Assembly: GCF_000215705.1 (NCBI RefSeq)
Contig: NC_015677.1
Location: forward strand, 3,236,001 to 3,300,000
Direction of reading: 5' to 3'
Source of the DNA: Ramlibacter tataouinensis TTB310
GTDB lineage: Bacteria; Pseudomonadota; Gammaproteobacteria; Burkholderiales; Burkholderiaceae_C
DNA length: 64,000 nucleotides
Under the pieces are notes generated by a model, which ran no database searches, was not told the origin of the DNA, and worked only from the letters and a program-made list of their open reading frames with translations. The first letter of the stretch is position 1. The number at the start of each line of letters is the position of its first letter. Of this stretch, positions 18,989 to 29,232 are shown in pieces. Made by a program: the position numbers and the translations under genes.

Positions 18989-19602
18989 GACTTGCCCCCC
19001 TGCGGCTGGCCGGCCTGGCGGGAACCGTAGGCCGTGCCCCAGCCCCAGACCTCGGCGCCCTTGCCGCGCTTGAGCACGCGGTTGCGGAAGATGTCGGCCA
19101 CCACGTCGCCGTCGCCGGCCAGCAGTGCCTTGGTCGAGCACATCTCGGCGCAGGCGGGCAGCTTGCCTTCGGCCAGCCGGTTGCGGCCGTACTTCTCGAA
19201 CTCCGCCTGCGAGCCGTTGGCCTCGGGGCCGCCGGCGCAGAAGGTGCACTTGTCCATCTTGCCGCGCACGCCGAAGGTGCCGGCCGCCGGGAACTGCGGC
19301 GCGCCGAACGGGCAGGCGTAGCTGCAGTAGCCGCAGCCGATGCAGGTGTCCTTGTCGTGCAGCACCACGCCCTCGTCGGTGCGGTAGAAGCAGTTGACCG
19401 GGCACACCGCCATGCAGGGCGCGTCCGAGCAGTGCATGCAGGCCACCGAGATCGAGCGCTCGCCCGGCACGCCGTCGTTGAGCGTGACCACCCGGCGGCG
19501 GTTCACGCCCCAGGGCACCTCGTGCTCGTTCTTGCAGGCGGTGACGCAGCCGTTGCACTCGATGCAACGCTCCGAGTCACAGATGAATTTCATTCTTGCC
19601 AT
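18985..19602 (-). CDS. fdhB: Formate dehydrogenase beta subunit, four [4Fe-4S] electron-transfer protein
   Basis: A 205-residue ferredoxin-type subunit with four cysteine clusters, including CIECNGCVTAC (about residues 13-23), CMHCSDAPCMAVCP and CIGCGYCSYACP. A further cysteine pair, CTFC (about 119), pairs with C-x3-C (about 150-154). It carries electrons from the molybdenum subunit to the cytochrome b subunit on the periplasmic side. There is no own Tat signal, so it would be co-exported with the alpha subunit. It lies 10 nt downstream of the alpha subunit gene. Unlike E. coli FdnH it has no C-terminal membrane helix, fitting the FDH3-like type. Confidence 0.94.
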   Translation of the reverse strand: MARMKFICDSERCIECNGCVTACKNEHEVPWGVNRRRVVTLNDGVPGERSISVACMHCSDAPCMAVCPVNCFYRTDEGVVLHDKDTCIGCGYCSYACPFGAPQFPAAGTFGVRGKMDKCTFCAGGPEANGSQAEFEKYGRNRLAEGKLPACAEMCSTKALLAGDGDVVADIFRNRVLKRGKGAEVWGWGTAYGSRQAGQPQGGKS

Positions 19603-19612
19603 GGTGTTCTCC

Positions 19613-22585
19613 TCAGGCCGCTGCCTTCTCGATGTTGCAGATCGTCGTCTTGGTCTCCTGCATCATCGTCACGCTGTCATAACCGTAGGTGGTGGCCGTG
19701 TTGACCGCCTCGCCGCGAACCACCGGCGCCGCGCCCTTGGGGTAGTAGGCCAGCATGTCGGCGCCCTGCCAGCGGCCCGAGAAGTGGAAGGGCATCCACA
19801 CCGTGTCCGGGCCGACGCGCTCGGTCACCATGGCCTGCACGTCCAGCTTGGCACCGGTGGGGCTGTGCAGCCACACGCGGTCGCCGTTGCGGATGCCGCG
19901 CTCGGCCGCCGCCTTGGGGTTGATCTCCACGAAGGCTTCCTGCTGCAGCTCGGCCAGCCAGGGGTTGGCGCGGGTCTCCTCGCCGCCGCCCTCGTACTCG
20001 ACCAGGCGGCCCGAGGTGAGGATCAGCGGGAACTTCTCGTGCACCTTGTCGGCCACGTTCTTCTGCTGCACGGTCTTGTACAGCGTGGGCAGCCGCCAGA
20101 AGGCCTTCTTGTCGTCGTGGGTCGGGTACTTGGCCACCAGGTCGGGCCGGGTGCTGTAGATCGGCTCGCGGTGCTGCGGGATCGCGTCCGGGAAGTTCCA
20201 CACCACCGCGCGCGCCTTGGCGTTGCCGAACACGTGGCAGCCATGGTTCTTCATGGCCACGCGGATGATGCCGCCCGACGGGTCGGTCTTCCAGTTCTTG
20301 CCCTCGGCCGCGGCACGCTCGGCCTCGGTCAGCTCGCCCCACCAGCCCAGCTTCTTGAGCAGCACGTGGTCGAACTCGGGGTAGCCGGTGGTGATGTCGG
20401 CACCCAGCGAGTGGGAGCCGTCCTCGGCGAGCAGGTTCTTGCCCTCGCGCTCCACGCCGAAGTTGGCGCGGAAGTTGCCGCCCCCGTCCATCACGTGCTT
20501 GGAGGTGTCGTACAGGTTGGGCGAACCGGGGTGCTTGAGCTCGGGGTTGCCGAAGCAGGGCCAGGGCAGGCCGAAGTAGTCGCCGGTCAGGTCGTAGCCG
20601 GTTTCCTTGTCCTTGACGCCGCCCTTGGCCTTGAGCGTCTTGACGTCGAAGGCGTGCATGTTGCGCATGTGCGCCTTCAGCCGCTCCGGGCTCTGGCCGG
20701 TGTAGCCGATGGTCCAGACCGACTTGTTGATCTCGCGCAGGATGTCCTCGGGCACCGGCTCGTCCAGGCCCTTGATCTTCTGCATCTTGTAGTTCTTGAC
20801 CAGTTCCTTGCCGAAGCCGAGCTTGTCGGCCAGCTGGTACATGATCATGTGGTCGCTGCGGCTCTCCCACAGCGGATCGATCACCTTCTCGCGCCACTGG
20901 ATCGAGCGGTTGGAGGCCGTCACCGAGCCGCTGGTCTCGAACTGCGTGGCGGCGGGCAGCAGGTACACGGCGCGGTTCGGGTTGAGGTCCTCGGGGCGCC
21001 CGGGCATGGCCGCCATGGCGGCGGTGGCCGAGGGGTACGGGTCGACGACGACCAGCAGGTCCAGCTTGTCCATGGCCCGCTTCATCTCGAGACCGCGGGT
21101 CTGCGAGTTGGGCGCGTGGCCCCAGTACACCACCGCCCTGAGGTTGGGGTCCTGGTCGATGTTGTCGTTGGTCTCCAGCACGCCGTCGATCCAGCGCGAG
21201 ACCGTGATGCCGGGCTTGGTCATCATGCCGGCGCTGGCGAAGCGGCCCTTGATCCAGTCGTACTCCACGCCCCAGGCGTTGGCGAAGTGGCGCCAGGAGC
21301 CCTCGGCCACGCCGTAGTAGCCGGGCAGCGAATCGGGATTGGGGCCGACGTCGGTCGCGCCCTGCACGTTGTCATGGCCGCGGAAGATGTTGGCGCCGCC
21401 GCCGGACACGCCGATGTTGCCCAGCGCCAGCTGCAGGATGCAGGAGGCGCGCACCATCGCGTTGCCGATGGTGTGCTGGGTCTGGCCCATGCACCAGACG
21501 ATGGTGGACGGCCGGTTCTTGGCCATCATCTCGGCCACCTTGTAGACGGTGGCCTCGGGCACGCCGCAGGCCTCCTCGACCTTGTCGGGCGTCCACTTGG
21601 CCATGACGTCCTTGCGGACGTCCTCCATGCCGTAGACGCGGTCGTTGATGTACTTCTTGTCCTCCCAGCCGTTCTTGAAGACGTGGTAGAGGACGCCGAA
21701 CAGGAACGGGATGTCCGAGCCGGAGCGAATGCGCACGTACTCGTCGGCCTTGGCCGCGGTGCGGGTGAAGCGCGGGTCGGCCACGATCATCTTGCAGCCG
21801 CTCTCCTTGGAGTGCAGCATGTGCAGCAGGCTGACCGGGTGCGCCTCGGCGGCGTTGGAGCCGATGTACAACGCGCACTTGCTGTTCTGCATGTCGTTGT
21901 ACGAGTTGGTCATCGCGCCGTAGCCCCAGGTGTTGGCGACGCCGGCGACGGTGGTGGAGTGGCAGATGCGGGCCTGGTGGTCGCAGTTGTTGCTGCCGAA
22001 GAAGCTGACGAACTTGCGCATCAGGTACGCCTGCTCGTTGTTGTGCTTGGACGAGCCGATCCAGTACACCGAGTCCGGGCCGCTGGCCTTGCGCAGCTCC
22101 TGCAGCCGGGCGGCGATCTCGTTGAGGGCGGTATCCCAGCTGATGCGCTCGTACTTGCCGTTCACCAGCTTCATCGGGTAGCGCAGGCGGTACTCGCCGT
22201 GGCCGTGCTCGCGGATGGCCGCGCCCTTGGCGCAGTGCGCGCCCAGGTTGATGGGCGAGTCGAACACCGGCTCCTGGCGCACCCACACGCCGTTCTCGAC
22301 CACCGCGTCGATGGCGCAGCCCACCGAGCAGTGGCTGCAGACGGTGCGCTTGACCTCGATCTTGCCCTGGCCGACGGCCGGACCGTCGCCGCCGGCCGCC
22401 CGGGCCTTCTTGACGAGCGTCAGGCTGCCGGCGGCGATGCCCACCCCGACCCCGAGGCCGGAGCGGCGCAGGAACGCGCGGCGGTCCATGGTGGGCAGCG
22501 CGTGCGACAGGCCGCGCTGCAGGCTGTGGACGAAGGGCGAACGTGCGCCCGCCTGGGCGGAACCCGGTTTCTTGGTCAGCAACAT
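19613..22585 (-). CDS. fdhA: Formate dehydrogenase alpha subunit, Tat-exported, Mo-bisMGD
   Basis: A 990-residue molybdopterin oxidoreductase that oxidises formate to CO2 in the periplasm. The twin-arginine signal is RRAFLRRSG near residues 35-43, after an unusually long n-region of about 34 residues. A [4Fe-4S] motif CSHCSVGC plus a fourth cysteine follows (about 83-120). The molybdenum ligand is a cysteine, Cys208 in RICHST, not selenocysteine. The molybdopterin-dinucleotide binding domain closes the C-terminus. It lies 22 nt downstream of a small Tat protein gene and heads the subunit genes. A sigma-54 promoter further upstream should drive it. Length and motifs match the FDH3 family. Confidence 0.96.
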   Translation of the reverse strand: MLLTKKPGSAQAGARSPFVHSLQRGLSHALPTMDRRAFLRRSGLGVGVGIAAGSLTLVKKARAAGGDGPAVGQGKIEVKRTVCSHCSVGCAIDAVVENGVWVRQEPVFDSPINLGAHCAKGAAIREHGHGEYRLRYPMKLVNGKYERISWDTALNEIAARLQELRKASGPDSVYWIGSSKHNNEQAYLMRKFVSFFGSNNCDHQARICHSTTVAGVANTWGYGAMTNSYNDMQNSKCALYIGSNAAEAHPVSLLHMLHSKESGCKMIVADPRFTRTAAKADEYVRIRSGSDIPFLFGVLYHVFKNGWEDKKYINDRVYGMEDVRKDVMAKWTPDKVEEACGVPEATVYKVAEMMAKNRPSTIVWCMGQTQHTIGNAMVRASCILQLALGNIGVSGGGANIFRGHDNVQGATDVGPNPDSLPGYYGVAEGSWRHFANAWGVEYDWIKGRFASAGMMTKPGITVSRWIDGVLETNDNIDQDPNLRAVVYWGHAPNSQTRGLEMKRAMDKLDLLVVVDPYPSATAAMAAMPGRPEDLNPNRAVYLLPAATQFETSGSVTASNRSIQWREKVIDPLWESRSDHMIMYQLADKLGFGKELVKNYKMQKIKGLDEPVPEDILREINKSVWTIGYTGQSPERLKAHMRNMHAFDVKTLKAKGGVKDKETGYDLTGDYFGLPWPCFGNPELKHPGSPNLYDTSKHVMDGGGNFRANFGVEREGKNLLAEDGSHSLGADITTGYPEFDHVLLKKLGWWGELTEAERAAAEGKNWKTDPSGGIIRVAMKNHGCHVFGNAKARAVVWNFPDAIPQHREPIYSTRPDLVAKYPTHDDKKAFWRLPTLYKTVQQKNVADKVHEKFPLILTSGRLVEYEGGGEETRANPWLAELQQEAFVEINPKAAAERGIRNGDRVWLHSPTGAKLDVQAMVTERVGPDTVWMPFHFSGRWQGADMLAYYPKGAAPVVRGEAVNTATTYGYDSVTMMQETKTTICNIEKAAA

Positions 22586-22607
22586 GGAGGCCTCCGGAAG
22601 GACGGAG

Positions 22608-22814
22608 TTAGATGAGGGTGGTCTTGTAGTACTGCTTGACGTGTTCGGTCAGCTGGTAGCCGCCGCCTTTGGCGGGGGCTTTCTTCGCGACGGGCTCGGC
22701 CGGTTCGGCCTCGCGCACGGCGGGCAGCACGGTGGCGGCTGCGGCGATGGCGCCGACGGTTCCGGCGCCGGCGAAAAGCGTCCGGCGGGATAGCTTGCTG
22801 GTGGGCTGGCTCAT
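22608..22814 (-). CDS. Small Tat-signal protein of formate dehydrogenase operons
   Basis: A 68-residue protein with SRRTLFAGAG as a twin-arginine signal and a short tail ending in QYYKTTLI. It matches the small Tat-target protein commonly found just ahead of formate dehydrogenase alpha genes (TIGR02811-like). Its function is not established; it is presumably a stability or assembly factor travelling with the enzyme. AGGAG lies 6 nt before the ATG, which is why this start was taken over a longer frame. First gene of the operon. Confidence 0.8.
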   Translation of the reverse strand: MSQPTSKLSRRTLFAGAGTVGAIAAAATVLPAVREAEPAEPVAKKAPAKGGGYQLTEHVKQYYKTTLI

Positions 22815-22938
22815 GCTGTCTCCTGGTCCTGCACTATGAAGGCATGTGCATAGGGCAACGGAATGTAGCCTCCGCACCGGGGCGGCGCAAGCGAGTGATT
22901 ACCTAGAGAGCCGCGGATCCGATAGCCCCGCCAAGGTC

Positions 22939-22954
22939 AGCAGAAAGCGTGCCA
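22939..22954 (-). promoter_or_regulatory. Sigma-54 (-24/-12) promoter of the fdh operon
   Basis: On the minus strand TGGCACGCTTTCTGCT matches the consensus TGGCACG-N4-TTGCW with one mismatch. The invariant GG and GC are exactly 10 nt apart. Transcription would start near 22928. The adjacent regulator is a sigma-54 activator with an intact GAFTGA loop. Confidence 0.85.
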
Positions 22955-23028
22955 TGTTGCCGCACAGCCTGGCGGCCCCAGTGTCCGCAGGGAGCGGCGC
23001 CGCGCCGTGGCCGGCCGGCGCGCCAAGC

Positions 23029-23056
23029 TGTCGCAGCCTGCGCGACAACTTGTCGC
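23029..23056. promoter_or_regulatory. Enhancer-type operator, three TGTCGC/GCGACA half-sites
   Basis: GCGACAACTTGTCGC (23042-23056) is a perfect palindrome with 7-bp arms and a 1-nt spacer. A further TGTCGC at 23029-23034 pairs with the same GCGACA at a 7-nt spacing. The site centres about 115 bp upstream of the predicted fdh start, where sigma-54 activators usually bind. The regulator encoded 96 bp away is the obvious candidate. Confidence 0.75.
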
Positions 23057-23121
23057 AGCGGCCGGGGACGGAACCGGCAAGGGGCCATGCCCTTTTCCGA
23101 GTAATTCCCTCAACCGCCTCC

Positions 23122-23127
23122 TAGAAT
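23122..23127 (+). promoter_or_regulatory. TAGAAT -10-like box of the regulator gene
   Basis: TAGAAT preceded by C, 24 nt ahead of the ATG at 23152. The same element occurs at a similar distance before metG and other genes here. No convincing -35 box is visible. Confidence 0.4.
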
Positions 23128-23151
23128 CCGCCCGGCCTTGCCGCCCGACCC

Positions 23152-24515
<1,364 letters not shown>

Positions 24516-24528
<13 letters not shown>

Positions 24529-26525
24529 TCCGCTGGCCGTGGCTGGCGCGCTCGGTGCGCAACAAGCTGCTGGCCATGGCGCTGCTGCCGCTGCTGGTGG
24601 TGCTGCCGCTGCTGGTGGGCGCGCTGGCGCTGTGGGGCGACCAGGCCTACGACCGGCTGCTGATCACCAAGGTGCGCAGCGACCTGGCGGTGGCGCACGG
24701 CTACTTCGACCAGGTAGTGGCCGAGGTCGGCGGCGGCACCGAGTCGGTGGCGGCTTCGCATGCCCTGCGCCGCGCGCTGGACGCGCGCGAGCCGGCGCGG
24801 CTGGCCGCCCTGCTGGACCAGCAGCGCCAGCGCCTGGGCCTGGACTTCCTGGTGATCGCCCCGCCCGACGAGCCGCCGCTGGTCGGCCACGGCGCCGGCG
24901 GCTCGCGCTCGGCGCGGCTGGTGGTGCTGGAAGGCGCCCGGTTCGCGCAGCTGGCGCCGCACCTGGCGGGGCGGGTCGCCGTGCCGCTGATCGCCACCCG
25001 CAACGCGGCGCCCAGCGAGCGCAGGGTGGAGGACCGGGCCATGGTGGTGCTGGCCAGCGCCGAGGTGCTGGACGACGCCGGGCGCGCCACGGCCCTGCTG
25101 CGCGGCGGCGTGCTGCTGAACCAGAACCTGCCCTTCATCGACCACATCAACCGCATCGTCTACCCCGAGGGCTCCCTGCCCTTCGGCAGCCAGGGCACGG
25201 CCACCCTGTTCCTGGGCGACGTGCGCATCACCACCAACGTGCGCCTGTTCCGGGACGAGCGCGCCATCGGCACGCGCGTGTCGCGGGCCGTGAGCGACGC
25301 GGTGCTGGGCCGCGGCGGCACTTGGCTGGACCGCGCCTTCGTTGTCAACGACTGGTACGTCTCGGCCTACGAGCCGCTGCTGGACGGCCAGGGCCGGCAC
25401 GTGGGCATGCTGTACGTGGGCTACACCGAGCGGCCGTTCCGGCTGGTCAAGTACACCGCGCTGGCCGGCATCGCCGTGCTGTTCCTGGCCGTCATGGCGC
25501 TGGCCGCGGTGTTCTCGCTGCGCTGGGCACGCAGCATCTTCCGGCCGGTGGAGCAGATGAACCGCGCCATGCGGCTGGTCGAGGAAGGCGACGCCGCGGC
25601 CCGGGTCGGCCCGGTCGATGCGCGCGACGAGATCGGCGCCCTGGCCCAGCACCTGGACCACCTGCTGGACGTGATCGACGAGAAGACCCGCAGCCTGCAG
25701 CGCTGGGCCGACGAGCTGGACCGCAAGGTGGCCGAGCGCACGCGCGAGCTGGCCGCCAGCAACGAGTCGCTGCGCCGGGCGCAGCAGCAGCTGGTCAAGT
25801 CGGAAAAGCTGGCGGCCATCGGCCAGCTGACGGCCAGCATCGCGCACGAGATCAACAACCCGATCGCCGTGATCCAGGGCAACCTGGACCTGATGCGCGA
25901 CACCCTGGGCGTCCAGGCCGAGCCGGTGCGGCCGGAGCTGAAGCTGCTGGACGAGCAGGTCGAGCGCATGCGGCTGATCGTCACCCAGCTGCTGCAGTAC
26001 GCCCGGCCCACCGAGTACGCGGGCTATGTGGAGACGATGGACGTGAACCGGGTGCTGGACGAGTGCCTGGTGCTGGTGGCCCACCTGCTGGCCCAGACCC
26101 GCATCACGGTGGCCAAGGAGCATGGCGCCACCCTGCGCGTGGGCATCAACCGGCAGGAGCTGCAGCAGGTGCTGCTCAACCTGATCATCAACGCCATCCA
26201 GGTCATGCCCGAGGGCGGCACACTCACCTTGCGCAGCCGCGACTGGGAGCGCGGCGTGCTGCTGGAGGTGCAGGACAGCGGGCCCGGCCTGTCGGCCGCG
26301 GTGCGCGAGCGCCTGTTCCGCCCGTTCTTCACCACCCGCACCGACGGCAACGGGCTGGGCCTGTGGATCAGCCAGGGCCTGGTGGAGCGCTACGGCGGCT
26401 CGGTGAGCGCCGCCAACGCGCCGGGCGGCGGCGCGGTGTTCAGCGTGCGGCTGCTGGCCGAGCCGGAGGCGCCGGCCGAGTCCTCCGCCCCGACCAACAA
26501 TGGCCGGCCGCTGCTGGAAACCTAG
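24516..26525 (+). CDS. Sensor histidine kinase with periplasmic Cache-like domain
   Basis: A 669-residue kinase. Helices near residues 18-42 and 312-336 enclose a roughly 270-residue periplasmic sensor of the Cache type, followed by HAMP (about 335-390). A coiled-coil linker leads to HisKA with His444 in SIAHEINNP and the catalytic domain with N-box NLIINAIQ, DSGPGL and GNGLGLW. It should phosphorylate the overlapping sigma-54 activator. Cache domains commonly sense small organic acids, which would suit formate or a related C1 compound, but no ligand motif can be read. The start at 24516 overlaps the regulator gene end and keeps a normal membrane topology. Confidence 0.92.
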
Positions 26526-26542
26526 CGCCCGGCCGCGGCGCC

Positions 26543-27163
26543 TCAGTCCAGCATGTCGAAGCCCTGCTGCTCTACGCTCAGGAAGGCGCGGGTGAAACCC
26601 GCCAGCGCGGCGTAGAAGCGGGCCCGCGGATGGGCCGCGATGGCGTCGCACAGCTGCAGGCCCCAGGGCTGCAGGTGGCGCGAGAAGAACTCCTGCTGGC
26701 GCGCGAGGTTGGCCACGGCCACGTCGTCGCCCGCGATCAGGTAGCGCATCACTTCGCACAGGTAGGCGATGTGGTCCTCGGTCTCGGGCATGGCCTCGTC
26801 GCGCGCCAGGCCCAGGCCGGCCAGGTCGTCGCGCAGCTGCGCCAGCGGCCGCTCGTTGAGGAAGCCGCTCAGGTAGTGCGAACCGAACAGGTAGACCTCG
26901 GGCTTGCCGACGCCGCCGAACAGCGCGTCGTACTCGCCCTTCACCTGCGCATCGTCCATGGCGCGGGCCACGCCCACCAGGGCGCGCCAGGGCTCCTCCA
27001 GGAAACCGCCGGCGGCCGGCGCCTCGGTGGCCGCGACGCGCAGCGCGCCCATCAGCTCAGGCGGGGGCGGCGCGTAGTACAGCTGGGCCAGCAGGCCGTA
27101 GATCTCGGCGCGGGCGGTCTCCTCGTCCAGCGCGGAGGACGGCGTGAAGGTCTCGCTGCTCAT
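26543..27163 (-). CDS. TorD/DmsD-like molybdoenzyme chaperone
   Basis: A 206-residue all-helical protein of the TorD family. The YDALFGG and YLFGSHYLSGFLNERPL stretches (about 80-105) match the conserved core, and EDHIAYLCEVM (about 130) the second motif. Such chaperones bind the Tat signal or apo-form of a molybdoenzyme until cofactor loading. Its start overlaps the stop of the polyferredoxin gene (ATGA), placing it last in the NAD-linked fdh group. The likely client is the Tat-exported FdhA, since the FdsA-type enzyme has no Tat signal; that is inference. Confidence 0.88.
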   Translation of the reverse strand: MSSETFTPSSALDEETARAEIYGLLAQLYYAPPPPELMGALRVAATEAPAAGGFLEEPWRALVGVARAMDDAQVKGEYDALFGGVGKPEVYLFGSHYLSGFLNERPLAQLRDDLAGLGLARDEAMPETEDHIAYLCEVMRYLIAGDDVAVANLARQQEFFSRHLQPWGLQLCDAIAAHPRARFYAALAGFTRAFLSVEQQGFDMLD

Positions 27164-29232
27164 AGATGGGTGATCTTGGATTCGTTCTCGGCCGAGTAGA
27201 TGTCGATGACGCGGCAGTCGCCGCACATCTTCAGGCGCTCCAGCGCCGCGCCCTGGAACATGGAATGGCCGGCCAGCTTGCCCAGCATGGCTTCGATGGC
27301 CTTGAGCGTGCCGAAGGGCTTGCTGCAGCGCACGCAGGCATAAGGCTTGGTTTCGTTGAGCACCCGGGCCTCGCGGCGCTGCGGCGTGAGCAGCAGGCGC
27401 GGCTGCAGCGTGATCGCGTCCTCGGGGCAGGTGCCGGCGCACAGGCCGCACTGCACGCAGTTCTTCTCGATGAAGCGCAGCTGCGGCAGCTGGGGGTTGT
27501 CCTGCAGGGCGCTGGCCGGGCAGGCGCTGACGCAGCTCATGCACAGCGTGCAGCGGTCCTTGTCCACCGCGATGCTGCCGAAGGGCGAGCCGGCCGGCGG
27601 CAGCGCGATGGACTCGGGGCGCTGCGGCGCCTGCTCGATCAGATGGTCCAGCGCCATCTCGAGCGTGCCGCGCTTCTCTGGCGCGACCGCGAAGCGCGCC
27701 GGCTGGCGCGGCAGCAGCTGGCGCGTCTGCGCCAGGCTTCGCAGCCCGGCGTCCAGCGCGGCGGGGGCATCGGCGTGCAGCAGCTCCAGGTGCGTGCCGG
27801 TGTAGCCCAGGCCGTGCAGGATGGCCTGTGCCACCGCCATCTGGGCCTTCAGTCCCTCCAGGTACTGCGGCGCCTCCTCGCCGGTGACCAGCACCACCAC
27901 CTGGCTGGCGCCATAGGCGATGGCCGACAGCCACAGGTCCACCCCCGTGCTGGCGGTGTGGAACAGCGCCACCGGGATCACGTTCGCCGGCACGCCGTGC
28001 GCCTGGCCCAGGCGCGCCGAGCGGCCCAGGGCCTCGACCAGCGCCTGGCCTTTCTCCTGGCTATGCAGCAGCAGGGTGCCGTCACGCCCCCCCGCCTGCA
28101 GGTAGGTGGCCAGCAGGGTGCGCAGCTTCAGGCCCTGCTCCGCCGCGCGCGGGTAGGCATAGGTCAGCGCGCCGGTAGGGCACACCGTGGTGCACGCGCC
28201 GCAGCCCACGCACAGGTTGGGGTTGACCTTGATCTGCTGGCGGCTCTTCTCGCTGGCGATGGCCTGGGCCGAGCAGATCTCCACGCAGGCGTTGCAGCCC
28301 ACCTGCTCGTTGCGGCTGTGGGCGCAGAGCTTCTGCTTGTAGACGAAGAAGCGGGGCTTGTCGAACTCGCCCACCAGCTCGCGCAGCTTGAGCAGGGTGC
28401 GCAGGTCGCGGCCGTCCCAGTGGAAGTAGCCCTGGGGCGGCGCATGCTGGGCGAAGGCCGGCTGGCCGCGCAGGTCCAGCACCAGGTCGAAGCTCTCGGT
28501 CTGGGGCTCGCTCTCGCGGTTGAAGTCGATGGCGCCCACCGCCTCGCAGGCCTTCACGCAGGCCCGATGGCCGGTGCAGCGGGCCAGGTCGATCTGGTAG
28601 TCCAGCCCGATCGCGCTCTCGGGGCAGGCAGCCACGCAGGCATTGCAGCGGGTGCACAGGTCCAGGTCGATGGGGTTGGCCGGCGTCCAGGCCAGCTGGA
28701 AGGCGCCCAGCCAGCCGGTCAGGCCGTCGAGGCGGCCGCCCAGCACCGGGTAGCGGCGCTCCTGCGCGCCCGCCCCGCCCTGGGTGAAGAGCGTCACGTC
28801 CAGCACGTCCTCCACCAGGGCCGCGGCGCGCTCGGCGTCGTCCAGCCGGCCGATGATCAGCAGCCGCCCGCTGCTCTTGTAGGTGACGGTGGGCACCGGC
28901 TCCGGCTCGGGCAGGCGGGCGGCGGCCAGCAGAGCCGCCAGCTTGGGCGTGGCCTCGCGCGCATCGCGGCTCCAGCCGCCGGTCTCGCGGATGTTGACGA
29001 AGCGCACGGGCGAGACCGCGCCCTCGGTCTGCGTGCCCAGCTCGGCGAACAGCTTCTTTTCCTGGGTGCAGGCCACAACGACCTCGGCGCCGCCGCGGAT
29101 CGCCTGCTGGAAGGCCGGTGCCTCGCGCCGGCACAGGCTGCTGTGGAGCGGCAGCTCCTCACCCAGTGCCGCGCCCAGGCGCTGGGCCTGGAGCGGCATG
29201 GTCTTGTTGCAATCGCAGATCAGGGTCGGCAT
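27160..29232 (-). CDS. Multi-cluster 4Fe-4S polyferredoxin-like protein
   Basis: A 690-residue cytoplasmic protein. At least six ferredoxin-type cysteine runs are visible: CTRCNACVAACP, CTGHRACVKAC, CNACVEIC, CVGCGACTTVCP, CTLCMSCVSACP and CVQCGLCAGTCP. A late CVRC...CGDC pair follows. N-terminal and central segments resemble the CoB-CoM heterodisulfide reductase/HdrA-associated type of protein. In betaproteobacteria it travels with DUF3305, DUF3306 and a TorD chaperone near formate dehydrogenases. It may be an electron carrier or a cofactor-insertion helper. The start at 29232 lies 74 nt inside the end of the DUF3306 gene, an unusually long overlap. Confidence 0.85.
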   Translation of the reverse strand: MPTLICDCNKTMPLQAQRLGAALGEELPLHSSLCRREAPAFQQAIRGGAEVVVACTQEKKLFAELGTQTEGAVSPVRFVNIRETGGWSRDAREATPKLAALLAAARLPEPEPVPTVTYKSSGRLLIIGRLDDAERAAALVEDVLDVTLFTQGGAGAQERRYPVLGGRLDGLTGWLGAFQLAWTPANPIDLDLCTRCNACVAACPESAIGLDYQIDLARCTGHRACVKACEAVGAIDFNRESEPQTESFDLVLDLRGQPAFAQHAPPQGYFHWDGRDLRTLLKLRELVGEFDKPRFFVYKQKLCAHSRNEQVGCNACVEICSAQAIASEKSRQQIKVNPNLCVGCGACTTVCPTGALTYAYPRAAEQGLKLRTLLATYLQAGGRDGTLLLHSQEKGQALVEALGRSARLGQAHGVPANVIPVALFHTASTGVDLWLSAIAYGASQVVVLVTGEEAPQYLEGLKAQMAVAQAILHGLGYTGTHLELLHADAPAALDAGLRSLAQTRQLLPRQPARFAVAPEKRGTLEMALDHLIEQAPQRPESIALPPAGSPFGSIAVDKDRCTLCMSCVSACPASALQDNPQLPQLRFIEKNCVQCGLCAGTCPEDAITLQPRLLLTPQRREARVLNETKPYACVRCSKPFGTLKAIEAMLGKLAGHSMFQGAALERLKMCGDCRVIDIYSAENESKITHL

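Larger units (their letters stand above)
22815..23151. other. 337-base divergent control region between the fdh operon and its regulator genes
   Basis: No gene is visible here. The region contains the sigma-54 promoter for the minus-strand fdh operon, the TGTCGC/GCGACA activator site, and a TAGAAT -10-like box for the plus-strand regulator gene. The leader before the first minus-strand gene would be about 115 bases, and I see no clear structure in it. Confidence 0.7.

Noticed and set aside
21962..21964. Selenocysteine at the active site of FdhA
   Set aside because: The codon is TGC (Cys208), and the FdsA-type subunit also has Cys391. No UGA is read through.
19394..22615. Plus-strand open frame of 1073 codons opposite fdhA and fdhB
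   Set aside because: No recognisable motif, while the opposite strand encodes complete formate dehydrogenase subunits. Similar frames opposite the NRPS, fdsA and the polyferredoxin were dropped for the same reason.
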